Below are positions 47,070 to 56,500 of a stretch of DNA of 64,000 bases, in pieces; position 1 is the stretch's first letter, and each line of letters begins with the position of its first letter. Source of the DNA: Paenibacillus sp. JNUCC-31. Lineage in GTDB: Bacteria > Bacillota > Bacilli > Paenibacillales > Paenibacillaceae. The notes beneath the pieces are model-generated. The model was given only the letters and a program-made list of their open reading frames with translations, was not told the origin of the DNA and made no database searches. The translations under genes were made by a program, and so were the position numbers. The DNA lies in the NCBI RefSeq assembly GCF_014844075.1, contig NZ_CP062165.1, forward strand, positions 1,302,001 to 1,366,000, read 5' to 3'.

Positions 47070-50000
47070 TCATCTTCCCGTCGTATTAGCATTGCCATCG
47101 CCCGCAGGTACAGCATCTCTTTCTTGCACCCACCAATTTCGTCGCGAATGAATCCCTTTTTTATTGGTTTCGGAATCCATCCAATGAGTAACTTCCCGCT
47201 TTTCCTGTTCAATAGGTCCACGGGTCACATACCCAGCCACACCCGGCTCCCATGCCTCCACGATGACATGAGCGTTAGTCCCACCGTCTGCAAAACAATT
47301 AATCCCTGCGGCTGGACGCTCTCCCTCCCAGATTTTGCTTTCACGAGTAAAATGAAACGGGGAGGCTCCGATATCAAAATGCTTCATGGGCTGCTGACCA
47401 GATAGGAACGGCACGAACTCTCGATGATGTAGCATCAGAACGACCTTCACCAGGCCTGCTATCCCTTCCGCACACAATGGATGTCCTATATTGGGTTTGC
47501 TTGAGCCTAACCCCAACTCTTCTGAGTTCTCTTCCCGGTAGACCTTCCGAATGGCCTTTAGTTCCAACAAGTCCGTTACCAAGGAGCCCGAACCATTCGC
47601 CTCGATATAACTGATATCCGCTGCCTGCTTACCGCTTCTTTCGAGCGCCGTACGCATAACATCCTGTTGTGCTTGGATGTTGGGTGTCGCTGGTCCTGCC
47701 GTTCGGCCGTCGTTATTCACGGCTGTCCCTTTAATTACCGCATATATCCGGTCACCATCCTCTTGTGCTTGCTCCAGCGTCTTGACGATGACGACCCCGC
47801 CGCCTTCCGACAGCACGGCTCCACTCGTTCGACCATCAAACAGATGGAAGTTCGGCTCCCCGCTTAATATTCCTCTCTGGTTGAATAATCGGTGCGCCTG
47901 GTCGGTTCCTAGCAAGCTAACCCCGCCCACCAGAGCACCGTTTATTTCGCCGCTGTGCAATGCCTGAACGGCCATATGCAAACCTACTAAAGCTGACGAA
48001 CATGCCGTATCCAATACTAAACTCGGACCTCGAAGATCAAAGTAATGGGAGATATTCGCCGCCAAATAATTCGGGCCCACTGCCAGGATCGGGTTGCGAG
48101 CTGCAAGTAGCTCCTGCTCATCCGGTCGGTGCTGGCTGCGTCCCCCGATGTACACGCCCACCGGCGCTCCTTTGATCTCATCTACCGTATATCCGGCGTG
48201 CTGCCATGCCTTTAAACTTTCCTCTAACAACAGTAACGCTTGAGGATCCATCACCCGAGCGTCTTCCGCCGCAATATGAAAGCGGGATGCCACCCGTTCT
48301 GTTGGCGTTTCAACCAATCCGGCATAATAGTCCGCTTCCTGTCCCCATCGTTCCTGCGGCACACGACCGATCGCACTCCGTCCTTCTTTCAACAGATCCC
48401 AGTACGCGTCCAAGCTTGGTGCGCCCGGTAACTGACAGGACATGCCAACCACGGCAATATCCCCGGTTCTCTGTTCGGAGCGAACTGGTAACTTCGGACT
48501 TGGAGGAAGCTCCTGCGGATAAGATTCCAACGGCACTCCGCTCGAATCTACAGCTTGGCTTGCCGGAGTACCTGAAGTTGTCTCTCCACTCAATGCCGAA
48601 GCGTAGGTATGGACCAGCCATCCTGCCAAACTTTCCATACTGGCGTATTCATACAAGATCGAAGGATCCAGCTCTTCACCTATCCACTGATTAATGGTAC
48701 GTAACAACTGGGTCAGTAAGATCGAGTCAACTCCAAACTCCTGAAATGATACATCTGGCTCCAGTTCCGCAGGATCAATTTTCAGCTCGGACGAGAACAA
48801 CCCGACAAGCCGCTCTATCACCGTGTGCAGCAGCGTTCCATCGTCTTCCTGCGCTGGTTGCAGCTGAACCGGAGCACTTTTCTGCTGTTCTTCCAGTTTC
48901 CGGCTCATCAGGTGTTGCGGTTGCCATACTTTTGGATTAACCATGGCTGGGAGTACGACATTACCCACATCGTAAGTCAGCACCCTATCCAGCATGGCGA
49001 GACCTTCTTCGTTGGTATGACTAAGTAGACCGGTTTGATGGTATACCCGGCTTTTGACTTCTCCAAAGCCTGTTTCCTTCCAGCTAGGCCACTGCACACT
49101 CACCATCGGATATCGTTCCGCATGTGCTCTAGCTGCATAATCCATGTAGCCATTGGCCATCACATAATCGCTCTGTCCCGATGCCAGTGACGGTATAATT
49201 GAAGATACCGATGAGAACAACACAAAAAACCGCAGCGGTTGTTCCTGCAGCGCTTGACACAGTATGTTGACTCCTTCCACCTTGGGCTCCAATACTCGGC
49301 GGATACCTTCAGGTTGCTTTCGAATAAATGCGGGGGTATCACGATCACCCAACCCAGCGCTGTGAATCACTCCACCGATTGGACCCATCGTTTTAACTAC
49401 CGTCTCCATACTTTCTCGAACGGCTTGCCCATCAGATAACGTTAGGGACAGCACCTGCACTTGAGCACCCAAGGCCTCTAAGTCACGGATATGCCGAATC
49501 TTCTGGCCGGTGCCACTGTCCAAATGCTCATATTCTTCCCATCGTTCCCGAGACGGAAGCCGTTCTCGTCCGGTCAGAACCAACTTCCTCACCCCATAGT
49601 GCTCAACCAAATGACGTGCACATAAGGCGCCTACTCCACGCGTGCCCCCGGTTATCCAGACGACCTGCTCGGAAGGGAATTCAAATGTTCTACTGGACTT
49701 TGCACGGAATTCCTGAAGGCTAGCCCGGTAGCGGAATCCATCCCGGTAACAGACCTCCGCCTCCTCACTCTCCAGTTGAAGTTCATCACCAATTTGTTTT
49801 GCCAGTGTTCCCAAATCGTCCGCTGGATCGAGGTCCATATGACGGGAGCTCACGTGACGGTATTCGCTTTGCAACATGCGATAAAGCCCGGCAGTAGCTG
49901 CACCAGCCAGACTAACCGGCCGCTTTACAGCACCACACGTTTCCAGCCCCTGGGTAATACCCAGCAGGACGACACCTTCCTTCTGCCGCTCTTCAATCAC

Positions 50001-53000
50001 ACCCTGTAACCATGGAATGATATGCAGACTTGCTTCGATCTCCTCCGCACAGCCCGTGACATCCACGACGGCAGCGTAGTCTTTCCGGTGCCGTTTCATG
50101 GTACGCTTCAGCTCCAGATTGATCTCTACTGTGCCCGGTTCGATGACCTCACTTCCAGGAAGATATCTAGACAGTTCATTAGCAAATGCTTTCGTTGCTG
50201 CAGAGGCAACGATTGCCACTGAGGAATGTGATGCTCGGCGTGATGCACCTTCTATGGGTGCCAACTCAAACTGTTTGCCCACTAGACGCATGCTTCTTTC
50301 CTGCTGAACCTCGGTTGCCTGGGGAGAAACAGTCATTCTTGATGGCAGTGCCAATCCCTCCGCTTGACGAATTTCGCCAGATTGCGATGGAATCCCTGGC
50401 AACCAGTACCGCTCTTTAGCAAAGGGATAGGTCGGTAGACTGATTCTACATGGCTTGTGTTCACCGTATAACATTTTCCAATCGATGTTTAGTCCCTTTG
50501 CCCACAGTTGAGCGATCTGGGTCACTTTACCTTTTGAATGCCACTGACGAATCATTTCTTTAGCATCCTCATCCTCGTAAAGAAGAAGTGCAATATCCTT
50601 GTTTGGTTTCCGTTGCCCCCTATAAATGCCTTCGACGCTCTTGTTCCCTTGTAAAAACAAATCTAACAAATACATGAGCTGAGATTTGTCACTTGTAACA
50701 AATATGACTCGATCTTCCATTGCTTCCCGTCCGACTTGTAACGTATAAGCCAGCTCTTCTAGTGAAGGTTCAAGTGTGTCAGCTTCGGTTGTCGGTATCA
50801 AAAGATTTTCGCTCATTAGACCATTTCGCTTCCCACCGCGCAAGTAATCTAGTAATTTGGCGGCATAGGCGCTCAGTCTTTCTTTATTCTTAGCCGAGAG
50901 TGGAACGAGAATGGGCTGCTCTCCCTCACTTCCAATTTTTCGCTCATCTTTTCCTTGTTTCGCCGGTATGTATTCCTCCAGAATCAAATGAGCATTTGCA
51001 CCGGTTGCACCAAATGAACTGATTCCTGCTCTGCGTGGGTATTCTTTTTCCTCCCCCCGCTCCTTTAGGATCGGCCGTCTCCATGCTTCGGTCTTCTGCT
51101 GTACATAGAACGGAGAACGAGCGAAATCAATATGCGGATTGGGATCAGACGAGTGCAGTGATGGAACCAGCGTTCGATGATGCAGCTGTAAAATAACCTT
51201 ATGCAGCCCTCCAATCCCTGCAGCAGACTCCGCATGTCCAATGTTTGACTTCACCGAACCAATGGAACAATATTGAACATCTTCTGTGTAACGACGGAAT
51301 GCCTTTTCCAGTCCTTGTATTTCGATGGGGTCCCCCAGCGAGGTACCTGTTCCATGTGCTTCGATATAGCTGATGGTCCGAGGATCGATGCCAGTTTTCT
51401 CTAAACAGGTCTCAATCATTTCTCCTTGTGCGACTGGACTTGGCACTGTTATTCCACTTACTGCTCCTACATGATTAATAACACTGCCTTTAATCACTGC
51501 GTATATATGGTCGCCGTCCTCCTCCGCTTTTCGCAACGACTTAAGTACGACCACCCCTACGCCTTCTCCAGACACATAGCCATCGCCGCCCTTCCCGAAG
51601 GTCCGACAACGACCATCACTAGCATGCATGTCTGCTAAACCGTAGGATACATATTTTCCAGGATGCAGCGACAGATTGACACCGCCTGCTAAGGCAACCT
51701 CGCATTCTCCATGACGTATGCTTTCCAAAGCCAGATGCACAGCCGTTAGCGACGAGGAGCATACCGTATCAATGGTCATACTTGGTCCATGAAAATTACA
51801 GAAGTAGGAAACCCGGTTTGCAATCGGTGCATAATTATGGGACAGCGGGAACAGGTTACCTTCCCCTAACGATTCCATGCCAAGCAACGTATAATCTTTT
51901 TGCATAACACCAGCAAAGACTCCAACAGGTCGTCGTTTATTTCTACCTTGAGGAGAAACCAAATCCTCTGGTGTATACCCAGAATCCTCAATTGCTTCCC
52001 AGCAGGTTTCTAAAAAAAGCCGTTCCTGAGGGTCCAAGGTTTCCGCCTCTCGTGGAGTGATCCGAAAAAATGAAGCATCAAAGCAATCCGGATCATCAAT
52101 GAAGCCGCCCCATTTAGATATTGGTTTTCCTGAAGGTGAGGATATCCCTTCATGCCGCTTCCAATCCCAGCGTGTCTCTGGAACTTCTCGCACTAAGTCT
52201 TTTCCTTCCAACAGATTTAACCAGAAATTAGTCATGTTTGTCGCACCTGGGTAACGCCCTGAAATTCCAATCACAGCAATATCTCCAGATAACGCAGTTG
52301 TTGCAACAGCTGACTCGGACAGTGACAAACTGCTATGATTCTCTTTTATTTTTGATTCTTTATGTGGTTTATGTTCAAAATTCAGCTTCGTACTTTTTTG
52401 GAACACTGAAGCAGCGAAGAAATCCGGATATGCTTCCGACAAATACGTAGCTAATTGAGAAATAGTCGTATACTCGAAGAGCAACGTTGGTGAAAGCTCG
52501 GCCCCAATCTTCGTTCCAATCATATCAACAGCTTCCAATAACCCTGGAGAATCCAAACCCATCTCGTAATATCCGATGTTGATTTCAATTTCCTCTGCAG
52601 ACTTCTTCAGATACTGCGCCAACACTCCTTTCAGAAAAACTTGTGCCGAAGGAGATTGTTCTTTAACATACTTCGTCTCGGATAGCATTTGGTTATCCGC
52701 CTGCTCCGTTTCTTCTAGTATAAGCTGTTGTTGTTTAGTAATATCATTACTTCCTTCTTGTGAATCAAGGATACTACCATCGCGAACAATTTTGTTCGTT
52801 AACTGTTTCATTTCCCCGATTTTGTGACCGACATCATTATAGAAAATGATATCCATATATAATAGTTCACCATTTCGTTTGATCGACGTGACTGGAATTT
52901 TTGCAAGACAGCTATTTTCGATCAAATCTGATGCGCGAAATGACTTGATATATAGAGGCAAAAACAACTTGTCCTCATCCTTTATAAGGGCGTCAAACAG

Positions 53001-53582
53001 CCCTTCCGATCCAGCGCCAACACCGTCAATTACAGCGGGATGAAACATAAAATTGGACGAATCAGAGATTCCAATTTCCTTGTCCACACTCAGCTCGATA
53101 AAACGAGCCTCATTATCCTCAAATACTTGGCCTTCAGTCTTCATCAAACCAGTGTGAATTAATTTTTGTTTGCTCCAACGCTCATAGAGCTCGGCCATTG
53201 AGAATGAACGTGTCGCTGCATTACGGAATGATTCGAAGTCAACACTCTCTTCGTAATCCACCGGTATATAGCGAAACATATCAGCGACGGCATACACAGT
53301 CTTAACACCAACCGCTTCCTCGCCCTCCAAACGAACACGCCAGTGGCCCTCTTCCTGCTCGATACAATCGATGGTTAATCGGATTGGGCGATCCTCATGT
53401 ACAACAAGTGGACGGTAAATCGAAAGATGTTGGAGCTCTAGCTCCCGGTATGAATAGCGATAGATTCGGAACACTTGATAAATCAGATCAATATAAGCCA
53501 GTCCCGGCAGTAGCTTTTGTCCAAACGCCTGATGATTGCTAATAACAGGGTTTTTTGTAGACAACGTTATCTGATGTTTAAT
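47070..53582 (-). CDS. Trans-AT PKS: DH-ACP-KS-KR-ACP-KS0
   Basis: About 2170 residues. N-terminal DH (about 1-290; catalytic His in NHQAFGQKLLP, HPAVID, but no YGP motif) and ACP (Ser345 in MGLDSPGL) complete the dehydrating bimodule begun on the previous protein. KS about 435-865: Cys608 in DTVCSSS, His743 in AHGTGT. KR about 1140-1560 with TGGTRGVG; ACP Ser1620 in FGVDSILL; second KS with Cys1861 but Asn1996 in ANGSGS in place of the catalytic His, so a non-elongating KS0 that ends the protein. Start: GGAGAGG lies 6 nt before an ATT at 53582. This makes the N-terminus the same length as that of the sister PKS (NPxISNH at the same residue); the TTG at 53564 has no ribosome binding site. Predicted step: one double bond, then the next beta-hydroxy chain handed over at KS0. 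Confidence 0.93.
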   Translation of the reverse strand: MKHQITLSTKNPVISNHQAFGQKLLPGLAYIDLIYQVFRIYRYSYRELELQHLSIYRPLVVHEDRPIRLTIDCIEQEEGHWRVRLEGEEAVGVKTVYAVADMFRYIPVDYEESVDFESFRNAATRSFSMAELYERWSKQKLIHTGLMKTEGQVFEDNEARFIELSVDKEIGISDSSNFMFHPAVIDGVGAGSEGLFDALIKDEDKLFLPLYIKSFRASDLIENSCLAKIPVTSIKRNGELLYMDIIFYNDVGHKIGEMKQLTNKIVRDGSILDSQEGSNDITKQQQLILEETEQADNQMLSETKYVKEQSPSAQVFLKGVLAQYLKKSAEEIEINIGYYEMGLDSPGLLEAVDMIGTKIGAELSPTLLFEYTTISQLATYLSEAYPDFFAASVFQKSTKLNFEHKPHKESKIKENHSSLSLSESAVATTALSGDIAVIGISGRYPGATNMTNFWLNLLEGKDLVREVPETRWDWKRHEGISSPSGKPISKWGGFIDDPDCFDASFFRITPREAETLDPQERLFLETCWEAIEDSGYTPEDLVSPQGRNKRRPVGVFAGVMQKDYTLLGMESLGEGNLFPLSHNYAPIANRVSYFCNFHGPSMTIDTVCSSSLTAVHLALESIRHGECEVALAGGVNLSLHPGKYVSYGLADMHASDGRCRTFGKGGDGYVSGEGVGVVVLKSLRKAEEDGDHIYAVIKGSVINHVGAVSGITVPSPVAQGEMIETCLEKTGIDPRTISYIEAHGTGTSLGDPIEIQGLEKAFRRYTEDVQYCSIGSVKSNIGHAESAAGIGGLHKVILQLHHRTLVPSLHSSDPNPHIDFARSPFYVQQKTEAWRRPILKERGEEKEYPRRAGISSFGATGANAHLILEEYIPAKQGKDERKIGSEGEQPILVPLSAKNKERLSAYAAKLLDYLRGGKRNGLMSENLLIPTTEADTLEPSLEELAYTLQVGREAMEDRVIFVTSDKSQLMYLLDLFLQGNKSVEGIYRGQRKPNKDIALLLYEDEDAKEMIRQWHSKGKVTQIAQLWAKGLNIDWKMLYGEHKPCRISLPTYPFAKERYWLPGIPSQSGEIRQAEGLALPSRMTVSPQATEVQQERSMRLVGKQFELAPIEGASRRASHSSVAIVASAATKAFANELSRYLPGSEVIEPGTVEINLELKRTMKRHRKDYAAVVDVTGCAEEIEASLHIIPWLQGVIEERQKEGVVLLGITQGLETCGAVKRPVSLAGAATAGLYRMLQSEYRHVSSRHMDLDPADDLGTLAKQIGDELQLESEEAEVCYRDGFRYRASLQEFRAKSSRTFEFPSEQVVWITGGTRGVGALCARHLVEHYGVRKLVLTGRERLPSRERWEEYEHLDSGTGQKIRHIRDLEALGAQVQVLSLTLSDGQAVRESMETVVKTMGPIGGVIHSAGLGDRDTPAFIRKQPEGIRRVLEPKVEGVNILCQALQEQPLRFFVLFSSVSSIIPSLASGQSDYVMANGYMDYAARAHAERYPMVSVQWPSWKETGFGEVKSRVYHQTGLLSHTNEEGLAMLDRVLTYDVGNVVLPAMVNPKVWQPQHLMSRKLEEQQKSAPVQLQPAQEDDGTLLHTVIERLVGLFSSELKIDPAELEPDVSFQEFGVDSILLTQLLRTINQWIGEELDPSILYEYASMESLAGWLVHTYASALSGETTSGTPASQAVDSSGVPLESYPQELPPSPKLPVRSEQRTGDIAVVGMSCQLPGAPSLDAYWDLLKEGRSAIGRVPQERWGQEADYYAGLVETPTERVASRFHIAAEDARVMDPQALLLLEESLKAWQHAGYTVDEIKGAPVGVYIGGRSQHRPDEQELLAARNPILAVGPNYLAANISHYFDLRGPSLVLDTACSSALVGLHMAVQALHSGEINGALVGGVSLLGTDQAHRLFNQRGILSGEPNFHLFDGRTSGAVLSEGGGVVIVKTLEQAQEDGDRIYAVIKGTAVNNDGRTAGPATPNIQAQQDVMRTALERSGKQAADISYIEANGSGSLVTDLLELKAIRKVYREENSEELGLGSSKPNIGHPLCAEGIAGLVKVVLMLHHREFVPFLSGQQPMKHFDIGASPFHFTRESKIWEGERPAAGINCFADGGTNAHVIVEAWEPGVAGYVTRGPIEQEKREVTHWMDSETNKKGIHSRRNWWVQERDAVPAGDGNANTTGR
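47204..50512. repeat. 3.3-kb near-identical KR-ACP-KS0 block, copy 1
   Basis: This block, offset by 6459 from 53663-56971, encodes the post-KS linker, KR, ACP and KS0. The two copies differ by scattered single bases and a small cluster at 49320-49370, which changes GLGDRDTPAF to GLTDRESPAF. The block is visibly richer in G and C at third codon positions than the DH-ACP parts next to it. Confidence 0.95.
50807..51709. repeat. Near-identical KS segment, copy 2 (partner 44253-45155)
   Basis: Encodes the C-terminal half of the KS and following linker of the 47070-53582 protein. See the partner for comparison. The next 130 bp towards the KS N-terminus remain similar but with many substitutions. 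Confidence 0.85.
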
Positions 53583-53597
53583 ACTAATCCTCTCCTA
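53580..53597 (-). promoter_or_regulatory. Ribosome binding site and probable ATT start
   Basis: On the minus strand, TAG (stop of the upstream PKS) runs directly into GAGAGG, then ATTAGT, then ATT AAA CAT. No ATG, GTG or TTG occurs at a proper distance. The site decides the start of the DH-ACP-KS-KR-ACP-KS0 protein. Confidence 0.55.
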
Positions 53598-56500
53598 TCC
53601 AAATAAATCCCACACCATCAACTCCCTTTGCTCTGGGAGTGTTACCCCTAGGGCATCCCTCTCCTGTTCAATAGGTCCACGGGTCACATACCCAGCCACA
53701 CCCGGCTCCCATGCCTCCACGATGACATGAGCGTTAGTCCCACCGTCTGCAAAACAATTAATCCCTGCGGCTGGACGCTCTCCCTCCCAGATTGTGCTTT
53801 CACGAGTAAAATGAAACGGGGAGGCTCCGATGTCAAAATGCTTCATGGGCTGCTGACCAGATAGGAACGGTACGAACTCTCGATGATGTAGCATCAGAAC
53901 GACCTTCACCAGGCCTGCTATCCCTTCCGCACACAATGGATGTCCTATATTGGGTTTGCTTGAGCCTAACCCCAACTCTTCTGAGTTCTCTTCCCGGTAG
54001 ACCTTCCAAATGGCCTTTAGTTCCAACAAGTCCGTTACCAAGGAGCCCGAACCATTCGCCTCGATATAACTGATATCCGCTGCCTGCTTACCGCTTCTTT
54101 CGAGCGCCGTACGCATAACATCCTGTTGTGCTTGGATGTTGGGTGTGGCTGGTCCTGCCGTTCGGCCGTCGTTATTCACGGCTGTCCCTTTAATTACCGC
54201 ATATATCCGGTCACCATCCTCTTGTGCTTGCTCCAGTGTCTTGACGATGACGACCCCGCCGCCTTCCGACAGCACGGCTCCACTCGTTCGACCATCAAAC
54301 AGATGGAAGTTCGGCTCCCCGCTTAATATTCCTCTCTGGTTGAATAATCGGTGCGCCTGGTCGGTTCCTAGCAAGCTAACCCCGCCCACCAGAGCACCGT
54401 TTATTTCGCCGCTGTGCAATGCCTGAACGGCCATATGCAAACCTACTAAAGCTGACGAACATGCCGTATCCAATACTAAACTCGGACCTCGAAGATCAAA
54501 GTAATGGGAGATATTCGCCGCCAAATAATTCGGGCCCACTGCCAGGATCGGGTTGCGAGCTGCAAGTAGCTCCTGCTCATCCGGTCGGTGCTGGCTGCGT
54601 CCCCCGATGTACACGCCCACCGGCGCTCCTTTGATCTCATCTACCGTATATCCGGCGTGCTGCCATGCCTTTAAACTTTCCTCTAACAACAGTAACGCTT
54701 GAGGATCCATCACCCGAGCGTCTTCCGCCGCAATATGAAAGCGGGATGCCACCCGTTCTGTTGGCGTTTCAACCAATCCGGCATAATAGTCCGCTTCCTG
54801 TCCCCATCGTTCCTGCGGCACACGACCGATCGCACTCCGTCCTTCTTTCAACAGATCCCAGTACGCGTCCAAGCTTGGTGCGCCCGGTAACTGACAGGAC
54901 ATGCCAACCACGGCAATATCCCCGGTTCTCTGTTCGGAGCGAACTGGTAACTTCGGACTTGGAGGAAGCTCCTGCGAGTAAGATTCCAACGGCACTCCGC
55001 TCGAATCTACAGCTAGGCTTGCCGGAGTACCTGAAGTTGTCTCTCCACTCAACGCCGAAGCGTAGGTATGGACCAGCCATCCTGCCAAACTTTCCATACT
55101 GGCGTATTCATACAAGATCGAAGGATCCAGCTCTTCACCTATCCACTGATTAATGGTACGTAACAACTGGGTCAGTAAGATCGAGTCAACTCCAAACTCC
55201 TGAAATGATACATCTGGCTCCAGTTCCGCAGGATCAATTTTCAGCTCGGACGAGAACAACCCGACAAGCCGCTCTATCACCGTGTGCAGCAGCGTTCCAT
55301 CGTCTTCCTGCGCTGGTTGCAGCTGAACCGGAGCGCTTTTCTGCTGTTCTTCCAGTTTCCGGCTCATCAGACGTTGCGGTTGCCATACTTTTGGATTAAC
55401 CATGGCTGGGAGTACGACATTACCCACATCGTAAGTCAGCACCCTATCCAGCATGGCGAGACCTTCTTCGTTGGTATGACTAAGTAGACCGGTTTGATGG
55501 TATACCCGGCTTTTGACTTCTCCAAAGCCTGTTTCCTTCCAGCTAGGCCACTGCACACTCACCATCGGATATCGTTTCGCATGAGCTCTAGCTGCATAAT
55601 CCATGTAGCCATTGGCCATCGCATAATCGCTCTGTCCCGATGCCAGTGACGGTATAATTGAAGATACCGATGAGAACAACACAAAAAACCGCAGCGGTTG
55701 CTCCTGCAGCGCCTGACACAGTATGTTGACTCCTTCCACCTTGGGCTCCAATACTTGGCGAATACCTTCAGGTTGCTTCCGAATAAATGCAGGACTCTCC
55801 CTATCTGTAAGCCCCGCGCTGTGAATCACTCCACCGATTGGCCCCATCGTTTTAACTACCGTTTCCATACTTTCTCGAACGGCTTGCCCATCAGATAACG
55901 TTAGGGACAGCACCTGCACTTGAGCACCCAAGGCCTCTAAGTCACGGATATGCCGAATCTTCTGGCCGGTGCCACTGTCCAAATGCTCATATTCTTCCCA
56001 TTGTCCCCGAGACGGAAGCCGTTCTCGTCCGGTCAGAACCAACTTCCTCACCCCATAGTGCTCAACCAAATGACGTGCACATAAGGCGCCTACTCCACGC
56101 GTGCCCCCGGTTATCCAGACGACCTGCTCAGAAGGAAATTCAAATGTTCTACTGGACTTTGCACGGAATTCCTGAAGGCTAGCCCGGTAGCGGAATCCAT
56201 CCCGGTAACAGACCTCCGCCTCCTCACTCTCCAGTTGAAGTTCATCACCAATTTGTTTTGCCAGTGTTCCCAAATCGTCCGCCGGATCGAGGTCCATATG
56301 ACGGGAGCTCACGTGACGGTATTCGCTTTGCAACATGCGATAAAGCCCAGCAGTAGCTGCACCAGCCAGACTAACCGGCCGCTTTACAGCACCACACGTT
56401 TCCAGCCCCTGGGTAATACCCAGCAGGACGACCCCTTCCTTCTGCCGCTCTTCAATCACACCCTGTAACCATGGAATGATATGCAGACTTGCTTCGATCT

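Noticed and set aside
47560..47640. KS domains with ANGSGS read as decayed KS domains
   Set aside because: His loss with intact Cys and KPNIGH is the normal state of non-elongating KS0 in split dehydrating bimodules; both copies are conserved.
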